A stretch of DNA of 64,000 nt from an uncultured Eubacteriales bacterium (lineage in GTDB: Bacteria; Bacillota; Clostridia; Oscillospirales; Acutalibacteraceae): assembly GCA_934489735.1 (NCBI GenBank), contig CAKSSR010000008.1:1-64000 (forward strand), written 5' to 3'. The first letter of the stretch is position 1; each line of letters starts with the position of its first letter. The notes below the pieces were generated by a model, which saw only the letters and a list, made by a program, of their open reading frames with translations, was not told the origin of the DNA and did no database searches. The translations under genes and the position numbers were made by a program. Of the stretch, positions 17,566 to 26,431 are shown piece by piece.

Positions 17566-17641
17566 GCTGGAGTAACTCAGTTGGTAGAGTACCTCACTCG
17601 TAATGAGGAAGTCGTGAGTTCGAGTCTCATCTCCAGCTCCA
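17566..17641 (+). tRNA. tRNA-Thr (anticodon CGT)
   Basis: A 76-base cloverleaf: acceptor GCTGGAG with CTCCAGC, anticodon stem CCTCA/TGAGG around the loop CTCGTAA (anticodon CGT), T-loop TTCGAGT and an encoded 3' CCA. It reads ACG threonine codons. Confidence 0.96.
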
Positions 17642-17654
17642 TACTTTAATTATT

Positions 17655-17685
17655 GGTAGAAGATTCGTCTCTTCTACCTTTTTTT
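17655..17685 (+). terminator. Rho-independent terminator after tRNA-Thr
   Basis: A 9-bp perfect stem GGTAGAAGA/TCTTCTACC with a short loop, followed by seven T. It lies just upstream of dusB, so dusB is probably expressed by read-through or its own start. Confidence 0.9.
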
Positions 17686-17699
17686 ATGAGGTGATATTC

Positions 17700-18647
17700 T
17701 TGTTTAATAATAAATATGCTTGCCTGGCTCCAATGGCGGGCGTGTCTGACTCTGCTTTTAGAGAACTTTGTATTAAATTTGGCTCGGCATTTACTACGAC
17801 GGAGATGATCAGCGCAAAGGGAATCCTATATTCTAGCGACGAAACTATAAATTTGATGAAAATTTCTGACCCAGAGCAACCCTGCGCTATCCAATTGTTT
17901 GGCAATGACCCCGAAATAATGAAGTCTGCTGCCGAATTCTCTCTAGATTTCAATCCAGTGGCTATCGATATTAACATGGGCTGTCCCGTTCCAAAGGTCG
18001 TGTCTACCGGCTGTGGCTCGTACTTAATGAATGATCCAAATTTGTGTGGGAAAATCGTAAATAGCATAAAAAAAGCAATCAATATTCCAGTTACTATTAA
18101 AATAAGAAAGGGATGGGACAAAAATTCCGTAAATGCAGTAGAAGTTGCTAAAATATGCGAATATAATGGCGCTGATGCTGTGTTTATTCACGGCAGAACT
18201 AAGGAAGATATGTATAATCCGGGAATTGATTTGAATATAATAAGAAAAGTTAAGGAAAATGTTAAAATTCCTGTGATAGGTAATGGAGATGTGAAGAGTG
18301 CTACCGACGCTAAAAATATGATGGAAGCAACCGGTTGTGATATGGTTATGATAGGTCGTGGTGCCCTAGGAAATCCATGGATATTTAAAGAGATAAATGA
18401 ATTCTTTAATAATGGCAAGATAATCAAAAGTCCAAGTCTGACTGAAATAACGGAAGTTATGCTAAGCCACATACAAAGCATATGTGATCATAAAGGAGAA
18501 CGCATTGGAATTAAAGAAGCTAGAAAACATATTGCTTGGTATATCAAGGGAATAAAAAATGCTGCCCACTTTCGAAATAAAGCTATGTCATTAACAAATT
18601 TTGACGAATTAAAGGAATTAATTGATGAAATATTAGCTATCAACTAG
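17700..18647 (+). CDS. dusB: tRNA-dihydrouridine synthase
   Basis: This FMN-dependent enzyme reduces uridine to dihydrouridine in the tRNA D-loop. The TIM-barrel motifs are visible: LAPMAGVSD at the N-terminus, IDINMGCPVPKV with the catalytic Cys, KIRKGWD, and IGNGDV / MIGRGALGNPWIF for flavin phosphate binding. The length (about 315 residues) is typical. I chose TTG at 17700 because AGGTGAT lies just upstream; GTG at 17691 is an alternative that would overlap that site. It follows tRNA-Thr on the same strand. Confidence 0.93.
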   Translation: MFNNKYACLAPMAGVSDSAFRELCIKFGSAFTTTEMISAKGILYSSDETINLMKISDPEQPCAIQLFGNDPEIMKSAAEFSLDFNPVAIDINMGCPVPKVVSTGCGSYLMNDPNLCGKIVNSIKKAINIPVTIKIRKGWDKNSVNAVEVAKICEYNGADAVFIHGRTKEDMYNPGIDLNIIRKVKENVKIPVIGNGDVKSATDAKNMMEATGCDMVMIGRGALGNPWIFKEINEFFNNGKIIKSPSLTEITEVMLSHIQSICDHKGERIGIKEARKHIAWYIKGIKNAAHFRNKAMSLTNFDELKELIDEILAIN

Positions 18648-18704
18648 AAAAGTTTAACTGACTATTGAAAATAATTAAGGATAGAATGAAAGGATATTGA
18701 AAAT

Positions 18705-19766
18705 ATGCATGATATTACAGGCACTCTTATGTCCGGGGATAACCATATCGCAACAATAGAACACAGTGCCATAACCAAATATGATGAAAAACTTATTCCA
18801 TTATATCTGAAACGTACTAAAAATATTGAAAAATGGTTAGCTTTACGAGCAATAGACTCTCATCGAACAAACTCAAGGTTGTTGAAAAGAGCATTGCGTC
18901 TGAAAACAGATGACGATGTGCAGGTGGCTCTTGCTGTTAATGCAGCTACAATAACCGATAGATATTGGTTTAAAGCAAAAAATTCAAAAAATACATATGA
19001 TGATATTAGATTTAAAGAAAATTATTTCGATCAACTTGCATTGAGAGGTGACCCTGACAGTTTCTCGCAAGATCCTTCTAGAACTCCTGAACTTACGAAC
19101 ACCGGAAGCTTTGAAAAATGTTGGAAATTAATTGATCAAAATTGGTGGATGTATAAAAGTGAGAGCGACAAAGAACTTTTTTCTGAATTATTTATATGTA
19201 AACTTGGAGAAAATCTTAATTTTAATATGGCACATTACGAAATGGATGGAAAGTATATCAGATCCAAGGATTTTACAAACGGAGCCAAAGTTAACTTTGA
19301 ATCTATGTACTCACTTGCAGATAGTGATGATGATTATGCAAATTGCTTTGATATTTTGATGAATATTTCATCAGATTTAGCAAGGCAATACCTAATTCTT
19401 ATATACATGGATACAATTTGCTATAACATGGACAGACATACTGAAAACTTTGGACTATTAAGAGATATAAATACCGGAGAAATTCTAGCACTTGCACCTA
19501 ATTATGATAACAATATTGCATTGATTTCTAGAGGATATCCTAAGGACGTGAACAGAAAAAATGATGGTCTGATTAGGTTCTTTAAAGAGTTCATTAAAAA
19601 TTGCAACAGGGCATTCGAAATGTACAAAGGTATTGCATTACCTGACATTACTAGACATATGATAAAAAAATGTATAAGCGAGATAAAAATTGATGTCGAC
19701 CAAGATTTCGTTTGTCAATTTATAATGAACGGACAAAGCAAAATAAATGAAATACTTGAAAAATAA
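18705..19766 (+). CDS. HipA-like protein kinase, no antitoxin partner
   Basis: This 353-residue protein has no signal peptide. Its C-terminal half resembles the HipA/CtkA kinase fold: NMDRHTENFGLL near residue 243 is the catalytic loop (Asp, Asn), and LAPNYDNNIAL is the metal-binding Asp segment. The N-terminal third is not recognised. A Ser/Thr kinase role is inferred from these motifs. GAAAGGA precedes the ATG. No HipB-like DNA-binding antitoxin lies next to it (neighbours are dusB and a CarD-family gene), so it is not a standard hipBA module. The same DRHxEN motif occurs in the double-glycine protein at 43203-45374. Confidence 0.7.
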   Translation: MHDITGTLMSGDNHIATIEHSAITKYDEKLIPLYLKRTKNIEKWLALRAIDSHRTNSRLLKRALRLKTDDDVQVALAVNAATITDRYWFKAKNSKNTYDDIRFKENYFDQLALRGDPDSFSQDPSRTPELTNTGSFEKCWKLIDQNWWMYKSESDKELFSELFICKLGENLNFNMAHYEMDGKYIRSKDFTNGAKVNFESMYSLADSDDDYANCFDILMNISSDLARQYLILIYMDTICYNMDRHTENFGLLRDINTGEILALAPNYDNNIALISRGYPKDVNRKNDGLIRFFKEFIKNCNRAFEMYKGIALPDITRHMIKKCISEIKIDVDQDFVCQFIMNGQSKINEILEK

Positions 19767-19871
19767 CGCCCTTAAATGAACCTCCTTACTAATTTTATAC
19801 GAACATGCAAAGAAAACTTTCTTAAAAACATGGTACAATTAGCATAAAAATATTAAGTATGTATTTAGACA

Positions 19872-19900
19872 TTGACTTTATGCACGTAATGTGATATATT
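19872..19900 (+). promoter_or_regulatory. Promoter of the CarD-family gene
   Basis: TTGACT (19872-19877), 17 bp, TATATT (19895-19900), with a TGA just before the -10. It is followed by a leader of about 100 bases. Confidence 0.7.
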
Positions 19901-20005
19901 ATATATATATCAAGTTAAAAGTGTTCTTGATTAATTATTATTCTTATGTAAAGATTTAATAATTATATCATAATGTATGCACCTAGAGAAAGGAAGTATA
20001 ACTAA

Positions 20006-20518
20006 ATGTACAATGTAAATGATATAATAGTATACGGTAGTGTGGGTGTGTTTAAAATTACAAGCATTTCTCAAATGGATAATGACTTAGGTAATGAATC
20101 AGAAAAAAAATCTTATTATGTTTTAAGTTCCTTATTTAATAATGAAACGGTCTATGTACCTATTGATAATCCAAATATATTTATACGATCAGTAATATCT
20201 AAAGAAAATGCTGAAAAATTGATAGACAATATACCTAACATCTCCGTTCAAGCATATCATAGCAGAAATCTTCAACAATTATCAGAGCATTATAAAAACG
20301 CATTCAAATCGCATAATTGTGAAGACCTAATCGAATTGGTAATGTCTATACATCTAAAAAAGCAAAATGCCAAGCAAAACAAAAAGAGAATCGGTCAAAT
20401 AGATGAGAAATTCATGAAAAAAGCTGAAAATTTATTATATGAAGAACTATCTGTTTCACTGGGAATACCTAAAGATCAAGTTTCTGAGTATATATCTTCA
20501 AGAGTTAATATTAATTAA
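20006..20518 (+). CDS. CarD-family (CarD_CdnL_TRCF) RNA polymerase-binding regulator
   Basis: The 170-residue protein begins with the CarD/TRCF interaction domain (MYNVNDIIVYGSVGVFKI, then YYVLSSLFNNETVYVPIDNP) that contacts the RNA polymerase beta subunit. It is followed by an alpha-helical C-terminal domain with a Lys/Asn-rich linker. In mycobacteria and other bacteria such proteins stabilise open promoter complexes, notably at rRNA promoters. AGAAAGGAAG precedes the ATG. It stands alone between a strong promoter and a bidirectional terminator. The target genes here are unknown. Confidence 0.9.
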   Translation: MYNVNDIIVYGSVGVFKITSISQMDNDLGNESEKKSYYVLSSLFNNETVYVPIDNPNIFIRSVISKENAEKLIDNIPNISVQAYHSRNLQQLSEHYKNAFKSHNCEDLIELVMSIHLKKQNAKQNKKRIGQIDEKFMKKAENLLYEELSVSLGIPKDQVSEYISSRVNIN

Positions 20519-20520
20519 AA

Positions 20521-20569
20521 AAATAGATCATTTATTAATCCTAAATCCAGGAAATTAAATGATCTATTT
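20521..20569. terminator. Bidirectional terminator between carD-like gene and znuB
   Basis: A perfect 14-bp stem (20521-20534 with 20556-20569) ends in a T-rich run on the plus strand and an A-rich run on the other side. It serves the convergent carD-like and znuB genes. Confidence 0.85.
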
Positions 20570-20580
20570 CTCTTTTACTT

Positions 20581-21426
20581 TTAATAAGAAACTCTTATCC
20601 TATTTATTATGAATGATATAAAGAAGATTGATGCTGAAACCAATACAATTGTACCGCCAGCCGATGTTCCCAAGTAATATGATGCTATTAAGCCAGTTAT
20701 ACCCGAGAAAAGCGAAATAAGAACCGAAAAGACATGATACAAATGCATTCCTTTTACTAAATTTTTCGAAGATACAGCGGGCAATACAAGAAGCGAATTT
20801 ATAATCAATATCCCAACCCATTTAATTGAGACAGTAACTATTATAGATATAATTATCATAAACAAAGTCTTATAAAAATTAGGACTTATCATCTTGCTTG
20901 AAGCCAAATCTATATTTAAACTGGATATCATTAACTTATTAAAAGAAATTGCCCATATCAGAAGTACAAATATAAAGACAATAAATAGCATTCTTATATC
21001 AGATGGCTTAATAGCTAATATATCACCTATTAAATAATTTGAATATTTTGAAAAGCCGCCATTAATTGATAACAAAACTACGCCTAAGGCAATCCCAAGC
21101 GACGAAAACACTCCCACTATAGAGTCCGCTGACGATATTCCAGATTCTATTATCAAAGATATAGCCAAAGCGAACAATATGGCAAAGCCCAACATAGAAA
21201 TAATGTAATTATCAACGCCCATCATGACACCGATTGCTATACCAGTCAAAGCCGAATGGCCTAATGCATCGGAGAAAAATGATAAATTATTATTTACTAT
21301 CATAGTTCCAATCAAACCGAACAGAGGTGCTATTATTAATATAGACAAAAAGGCATTTTTCATAAAATTAAAGTTAGCCCATTCAAATGGTAAGATAATA
21401 TCAAAAATCGCATATATGTTTTCCAT
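20581..21426 (-). CDS. znuB: Zinc/manganese ABC transporter permease
   Basis: The 281-residue protein has about eight hydrophobic helices and the ABC-3 family signature (LGHSALTGIAIG, DALGHSA), as in ZnuB/AdcB/MntB. The start overlaps the last bases of the ATPase gene. Together with the ATPase and His-rich binding protein upstream it imports a divalent metal; zinc is favoured by the His-rich loop of the binding protein but manganese cannot be excluded. Confidence 0.92.
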   Translation of the reverse strand: MENIYAIFDIILPFEWANFNFMKNAFLSILIIAPLFGLIGTMIVNNNLSFFSDALGHSALTGIAIGVMMGVDNYIISMLGFAILFALAISLIIESGISSADSIVGVFSSLGIALGVVLLSINGGFSKYSNYLIGDILAIKPSDIRMLFIVFIFVLLIWAISFNKLMISSLNIDLASSKMISPNFYKTLFMIIISIIVTVSIKWVGILIINSLLVLPAVSSKNLVKGMHLYHVFSVLISLFSGITGLIASYYLGTSAGGTIVLVSASIFFISFIINRIRVSY

Positions 21427-22169
21427 TATAAGTCCCCTTCCTCAAGACCAAAAGTTTGTAAAAATCTTTTATCCTTTATAAATTTACTTGAAGTATCCAT
21501 AGCTACTATAGTCTTATCCAAAAGGACTACGTTTGTTGCATATTTTTTTACATGTCCTAAGTCATGTGATACCAATATTATAGGCATGTGGTATTCTTGT
21601 CTCATAGATAGTATTATATCATAAAAAGTATTAATTCCCTTTCTGTCTACAGCAGAAACTGGTTCATCTAATAAAAGTATATCCGGAACTGGATAAAGTG
21701 CGAAGGCCAACAAAATCCTTTGCAACTCTCCTCCTGACAATGATCCCAAACTCTTATTAATATGGTCTCCTGCCCCTACTTTTGACAACATTTCTTTAGC
21801 TTTTCTTTTACTTCCTCCAGTATGTCCTAGCCACACTGGTAATCTACTCATATTTGCCGAAAACAAATCCAATACAGTTACAGGCGTATTTCTATCAAAT
21901 ATCAATCTTTGAGGCACATATCCAATCTTAGGACGTCTTATTTGTTCTCCCTTTGAATTAAAGAAGGTAATACTCCCTGTATAAGGCATTCTATTCATAA
22001 TAGTTTTTAATAAAGTAGTCTTCCCGGCGCCATTTTTCCCAATAAGGGCTAATATCTCGCTATGATGAACATCCAAATTTATATTATTTATTATACATTC
22101 GTTATTCACTTTAACAGAGAGATTATTAATTTTTATTCCGCACTTACACTCTTTGTCTTCTGATATCAT
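21426..22169 (-). CDS. znuC: Zinc/manganese ABC transporter ATPase
   Basis: A 247-residue ATPase with Walker A GKNGAGKTTLL, signature LSGGELQRI, Walker B DILLLDEPVSAVD and H-loop VSHDLGHV. The N-terminus includes a short Cys-Lys-Cys (ECKCG) before the ATPase domain. The start at 22169 was chosen because AGAAAGGATATT lies properly upstream; two more codons are open. It shares one base or so with znuB and lies 38 bases after znuA. Confidence 0.92.
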   Translation of the reverse strand: MISEDKECKCGIKINNLSVKVNNECIINNINLDVHHSEILALIGKNGAGKTTLLKTIMNRMPYTGSITFFNSKGEQIRRPKIGYVPQRLIFDRNTPVTVLDLFSANMSRLPVWLGHTGGSKRKAKEMLSKVGAGDHINKSLGSLSGGELQRILLAFALYPVPDILLLDEPVSAVDRKGINTFYDIILSMRQEYHMPIILVSHDLGHVKKYATNVVLLDKTIVAMDTSSKFIKDKRFLQTFGLEEGDL

Positions 22170-22207
22170 AATCAATATCCTTTCTCAAACTTAGTTTTAA
22201 ATAATCA

Positions 22208-23134
22208 TTATGATAATGCTTGTACCAGCACATCAACATTTTTTTTCATTGCTTCAATATATGCGTCCTTATCGAATGGTCCTGAAACAATTGGATCTAA
22301 TTCATATATAGTAGCTCCTGTTTCGTCGGCCAATATACTTGCAGATGTTTTTGGATACTGTGGTTCTGCAAATAAAGATTTCACGCCTGTTTTTTTAATT
22401 TTCTTAATAATTTTCACCAAATCCTTAGCACTTGGATCACTATTGGGTTCCCGATTGATAGAAGTGACAACATTTAGTCCAAATTCTCTTGCAAAATAAG
22501 GGAATGCCTCATGGAATGTAATTATATTTCTATTAGATATCTTTATTAGCTTCTTTTGCATATTAGATTTCAAGAACAGTAGCTTATCTTTATATCTTCT
22601 AGCGTTATCCAAATAGACCTCTGCATTTTGTGGATTTAGTCTTGCCAATTCATTTGATATATTTTCTACTTGAATCACATAATTATTTATAGACAACCAT
22701 ATATGCGAATTAACCTTGTGATGATCTTTACATTCGTCATGTTCATGATGTTCATGTTTATGATGATGACATTCTTCTATAAGATTTGTTCCCTGGCTTG
22801 AATCAATTATAGTCGTATGCTTACATTCTTCTAACACATTATCCAAAAACTCTTCCATACCTGCGCCGTTGATAACAAATGCGTCAGATTTTTCTATTAT
22901 TTTCATATCATCTGTTCCCAATTGGAAGTCATGGAGACAACCGGTCGTTTCAGTGGCTATAACATCCAAACTTACATTCTCAGTTCCTTCTATTAAATTC
23001 AATAAAATATTGTGGACCGGGTAAAAGGACGCCACTATTTTAAACTTATCGCTAACATTTTCTTCTCTTTTTGAGCATCCCGATAGCGAGACGATAAAAA
23101 AAAGACATAAGGTCACAATATTTATTCTTTTCAA
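22208..23134 (-). CDS. znuA: Metal-binding lipoprotein of the zinc ABC importer
   Basis: A 308-residue cluster A-I solute-binding protein. It has a lipoprotein signal (FFIVSLSGC), and a long His/Asp/Glu loop at about residues 118-135 (HHHKHEHHEHDECKDHH) as in zinc-specific ZnuA/AdcA, followed by HIWLS, a helical backbone and the FHEAFPYFAREFGL and LFAEPQY metal-ligand segments. The start codon appears to be TTG at 23134 and no clear ribosome site is visible; a GTG seven codons in is possible. First gene of a znuACB operon. Confidence 0.92.
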   Translation of the reverse strand: MKRINIVTLCLFFIVSLSGCSKREENVSDKFKIVASFYPVHNILLNLIEGTENVSLDVIATETTGCLHDFQLGTDDMKIIEKSDAFVINGAGMEEFLDNVLEECKHTTIIDSSQGTNLIEECHHHKHEHHEHDECKDHHKVNSHIWLSINNYVIQVENISNELARLNPQNAEVYLDNARRYKDKLLFLKSNMQKKLIKISNRNIITFHEAFPYFAREFGLNVVTSINREPNSDPSAKDLVKIIKKIKKTGVKSLFAEPQYPKTSASILADETGATIYELDPIVSGPFDKDAYIEAMKKNVDVLVQALS

Positions 23135-23205
23135 GTTAATAATAATTACAATTCAGCCCTCTCGAATAAATTTACATACAAACATATCTATTTGAATGCA
23201 TTACA

Positions 23206-23234
23206 AGTTTATCATATAGTCCAATATTCGTCAA
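23206..23234 (-). promoter_or_regulatory. Promoter of the znu operon
   Basis: TTGACG (23229-23234), a 17-bp spacer ending TGA, and TAAACT (23206-23211) on the minus strand. I see no convincing Zur box, but the region between promoter and start is A/T-rich and could hold one. Confidence 0.55.
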
Positions 23235-23259
23235 CTATCTACAAATAGACAAAAATTTA

Positions 23260-23290
23260 CCCCTTGTCAAAAATAAAATCCGACAAAGGG
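23260..23290 (-). terminator. Terminator after the 551-residue secreted protein
   Basis: A 9-bp stem (23260-23268 with 23282-23290, one G-U pair) is followed on the minus strand by TAAATTTTTG. It lies about 25 bases past the stop codon at 23316. Confidence 0.65.
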
Positions 23291-23315
23291 TTTTATACTT
23301 ATTATTTACCTTTTG

Positions 23316-24971
23316 TTATGCAGGATTAACAGTTGGTAATTTTTCTTTTAATTCTGATAAAAGTTTATTAAATGTTTCTTCCGATAAGGCGCCTCCAGTT
23401 GTTTCTACATAGTCTTCGTATGACAATTCATGCCATACCTTATGTCCACGGTAGTCCGGTATATATATACCAAGTCTATATGGAGTCATTGTCAAATAAT
23501 TTTTCCTACCATAACAAATATCTCTTCCTTCTACATATTCAAAAAACTTCAACATATCATCACTATATGTAGCATCTGTTACCTTTCTCTTTATATTCCA
23601 TACTCTGTATCTATAGAGGAAAATTGATCTATATACCTTGCAAGTACATATATATTCCTTTTCTTCTTTAATTATTTCTTCTTCTAGTTCTTTTTTCTTA
23701 TCAATTTCTTCATAATCCTGTTCTGTTATTCTAAATTCGTCTCTGTTAACAAGTAAACTTTTGACTTTTTCTTCACTGAATCCTATTTTTAATAAAACTT
23801 TCTTCAAATTTTCGCTAGAAGGAGTGTCGCTTTCTATCAATTTTATTAATTCTAGCTTATCTTTTTCTAAATTTTCACTATTCAGAAAATACTTTACGAA
23901 GTTCATTATAATCTCGTCAAGTTCAGCTCTACTAATCCAATCCAAATGCACTTCTGTTCTCTTCTTATCGCAAGTAATTTTATTGCTATCAAAATTAACT
24001 TCCAATAATGGCCCATGTTTAGCATATGATATAACTTTATCATCAGATAGATTAACCTTAAATAACAAACTAGGCATTCTCTCTTCAGATCTATATATTT
24101 CACACTTATCTATTATTTTCTGCGTCTCAAGTTGGAATCTAGTCTTATTCAATAAATGTTCTGGAAAAAGCAAATCTGAATCTACGCTATGTATTTTTAA
24201 AACATTGTTACTATTTGAAAACAAATCTATTTTATTTACACTTGGATCTTTACATTTACTTAATTGCAATGCCAAAAGTTGAACTAGTAGAATAACATTT
24301 TCCGATTCCCTGCCTAAATTTAGACTTTTCTTATCTTTAATAAAAATATTCTTAAATTTCATATCTTCTATATATTCTGTTACTTCTGCTGGCTTATCGT
24401 CAGGTAACAATTCCTCTTTTAATTCCGGTTTATAACATAAAGGACGACGGATGATAGGTTTTTTTTCTTTCGTTTCCTTAACAAATATCCCTTCTTTAAT
24501 TAATATTTGCTTCTCTTTATCATCAAAAAACCTCCCCTTAGTCAAATCCTTTGCATAAATTATTGCAATTTTATTCTCTTCACCTACTTTCCCTTTAGAA
24601 ATATAAATATAATAAAGTTTACTACCATATTTCATAGAATATTTCCTATATATAATATTATTCTCTTCATTCCTTGAACCTTGTAACTCAGTTATTGCAA
24701 ACATTGTATTTACTGATCCAAATCCTTCTTTATACGTTCCCGATAAAATATCAAATTTCTCATATTTTTTCTTTTCCAATTTCAATTTAACTGGTACATC
24801 TTTACCATTTATGCTGAGTTTAATAACTTTATCTTGCATTTTTTCTAATAAAGCATCATATACAGTATTAGAATTAGTAGAATACTGTGCGTTTTCCATT
24901 CCATTGATAGAAAAACTCGATACAGCCGTAAATAAACTAATCATTGTACTAAATAAAACTATTTTATTCAT
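23316..24971 (-). CDS. Secreted protein of unknown function, 551 residues
   Basis: I do not recognise it. A signal peptide is clear (MNKIVLFSTMISLFTAVSSF, cleavage near SFSING). The rest is hydrophilic, Lys/Glu-rich, without membrane segments, and contains few cysteines scattered over the chain. The Tyr-rich C-terminal 120 residues (LTMTPYRLGIYIPDYRGHK) look like a folded domain. The promoter is probably a TGCTATAAT at about 25039-25047. Nothing points to an enzyme. It is the first of three secreted unknown proteins on the same strand (23.3-26.3 kb). Confidence 0.75.
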   Translation of the reverse strand: MNKIVLFSTMISLFTAVSSFSINGMENAQYSTNSNTVYDALLEKMQDKVIKLSINGKDVPVKLKLEKKKYEKFDILSGTYKEGFGSVNTMFAITELQGSRNEENNIIYRKYSMKYGSKLYYIYISKGKVGEENKIAIIYAKDLTKGRFFDDKEKQILIKEGIFVKETKEKKPIIRRPLCYKPELKEELLPDDKPAEVTEYIEDMKFKNIFIKDKKSLNLGRESENVILLVQLLALQLSKCKDPSVNKIDLFSNSNNVLKIHSVDSDLLFPEHLLNKTRFQLETQKIIDKCEIYRSEERMPSLLFKVNLSDDKVISYAKHGPLLEVNFDSNKITCDKKRTEVHLDWISRAELDEIIMNFVKYFLNSENLEKDKLELIKLIESDTPSSENLKKVLLKIGFSEEKVKSLLVNRDEFRITEQDYEEIDKKKELEEEIIKEEKEYICTCKVYRSIFLYRYRVWNIKRKVTDATYSDDMLKFFEYVEGRDICYGRKNYLTMTPYRLGIYIPDYRGHKVWHELSYEDYVETTGGALSEETFNKLLSELKEKLPTVNPA

Positions 24972-25228
24972 TTGATTTCGTTATCAGAAAGAATAAAATC
25001 TTATTCCTCTAATAATCCCCTTTCTTCATTTTACTAAAATTATAGCATAAAATACATTCATATATTAATTTTTTATTCTCCCGACCATAAAAAAAGGTCA
25101 AGATTTGCTCAATAATTCAAGCCTATCCCTTCCGATATTCTTAAAGTATACTGCTTTTTTCTTCATATTGTAATAGTTCAACGCAAATTTCGTCAAACTT
25201 TCTCACCAATTTCTTATTTATTTTAATA

Positions 25229-25675
25229 CTATTTTATCTTTGGTAATGTAGTTACCTTTACAATAGAATCATTTTCTAATGCTATTATATAATATTTAAC
25301 GTCATTGCCGCCTTCCTTTTTAAAGACATATGAATTCAATCCAGCAGTATCCTTAACTCTTCCAAGAAGTACTAAATTTGTTCTAACAGAATTCAAAGGG
25401 TCTGCATCATAATTATAATCTTCCGACCTCTTCATCACATATCTGTAAGTTCCTCTCGTTCTATCAACCCCATAAAAGTTAATAGCATGCCTATGTTCTT
25501 GCTTTCTAGACCTACCAAAATATAAAAAATATCCGTTATTTAAATCATTAACCACTTCTCTTCTAGATGGTATAATCATTTCTCCGCCAGTTGCATTAGT
25601 ACAGGTAGATAACTGTGGCATCATTGCTTGAACAACTAAGCCTATTGCTATTAATTTATTTAATATTTTTTTCAT
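25229..25675 (-). CDS. Small secreted protein, unknown
   Basis: This 148-residue product has a signal peptide (MKKILNKLIAIGLVVQAMMP, cleavage near STCTNA). The mature part resembles the next gene upstream (25821-26252): both have an R-R-x-V-x-D/A start, a GTYRYVM/GIYKYDV strand, a D-A/T-G-x-x-x-Y-V-F segment and a final VKVTTLP/IVRLTV strand, so they are distant paralogues of a small beta-rich fold. The promoter carries the 11-bp TTAACA repeats described separately. Function unknown. Confidence 0.75.
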   Translation of the reverse strand: MKKILNKLIAIGLVVQAMMPQLSTCTNATGGEMIIPSRREVVNDLNNGYFLYFGRSRKQEHRHAINFYGVDRTRGTYRYVMKRSEDYNYDADPLNSVRTNLVLLGRVKDTAGLNSYVFKKEGGNDVKYYIIALENDSIVKVTTLPKIK

Positions 25676-25714
25676 TTTTAAGACTTTCCTTTCTTTTACT
25701 TCTTCAATTATTTA

Positions 25715-25775
25715 TTATATCATATTATTCCTTTGATTTTATAAACTTAACATAAATTTAATATTGGTTTATTAT
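25715..25775 (-). promoter_or_regulatory. Promoter with 11-bp TTAACA repeats, gene starting at 25675
   Basis: The -10 is TATAAT (25715-25720, plus-strand ATTATA). 28 bp upstream TTAACA starts at 25748, TTAATA at 25759 and TTATTA at 25770. No good -35 hexamer is present. Same layout as at 40396, 50286, 51519, 52496 and 53187. Confidence 0.7.
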
Positions 25776-25783
25776 ACAATTAA

Positions 25784-25813
25784 ACAATCCATTTTAAACT
25801 TAATGGATTGTTC
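25784..25813 (-). terminator. Terminator after the His-rich secreted protein
   Basis: A perfect 11-bp stem (25784-25794 with 25803-25813) follows the stop codon at 25821. The T-run on the minus strand is modest (TAATTG). Confidence 0.6.
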
Positions 25814-25820
25814 CTCTTGA

Positions 25821-26252
25821 TTATTTTCTATATTCATTTACTGTCAGCCTGACTATATGGTCCTTTCTTACTTCTGCCAAATAAGAATGCTTTCTATTTT
25901 CAAAGACATATAAATATGTACCAGCATCATCCACTCTTACATCAGTATATTTAAATTTTTCTCTCCTGTGGTATCCTCTGTGATGGTGGTGATGTTCTCC
26001 TTTAAATGCTACATCATACTTATATATTCCATTTATCGTATCTATAGGAATCAAAGTTAGCACTCGTTTAGGGCTTCCATCGTTCAAGTCAAGATAATAT
26101 ATCCCGCTGGCTTTGTCTGCCACTCTTCTATCAGAAGATATAATCTCACTCCTAATATATTTATCCATAGCATTAGTACTTATTGACACTCCTAGTATTA
26201 TTGTTAGAAGAATCAATCCTGTAGACATTAGTTTACAAATTAATTTTTTCAT
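25821..26252 (-). CDS. Small secreted protein with His-rich loop, unknown
   Basis: A 143-residue protein with signal peptide (MKKLICKLMSTGLILLTII, cleavage near STNAMD). It resembles the 25229-25675 protein in strand order. A distinctive EHHHHHRGYHRRE loop lies near residue 90; such loops often bind metal ions, which is only suggestive here. The upstream region has a TATAAT (26290-26295) but lacks the 11-bp repeats seen in front of its paralogue, so the two genes are likely regulated differently. Confidence 0.75.
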   Translation of the reverse strand: MKKLICKLMSTGLILLTIILGVSISTNAMDKYIRSEIISSDRRVADKASGIYYLDLNDGSPKRVLTLIPIDTINGIYKYDVAFKGEHHHHHRGYHRREKFKYTDVRVDDAGTYLYVFENRKHSYLAEVRKDHIVRLTVNEYRK

Positions 26253-26431
26253 TTTAAGTCACATCCTTTTTAAATATCGTCCATTATCTATTATAACACA
26301 TCATCAATTATTTTGCAACACTTTTTAGTAAAAATATATAACTTTTTTGTTAATTTGCATATACAATTTATATACTCATCCCATTTATGCTAAAAAAAAT
26401 ACAACCTGCCGTTAAGACAAGTTGCTTTATT

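Noticed and set aside
25781..25786. Fourth TTAAAC unit of the promoter at 25715-25775
   Set aside because: It falls in the terminator stem of the upstream gene and matches poorly, so I kept three units.
26290..26350. Possible TTAACA-repeat operator upstream of the 143-residue secreted protein
   Set aside because: The -10 is present but hexamers at +28, +39 and +50 do not match TTAACA.
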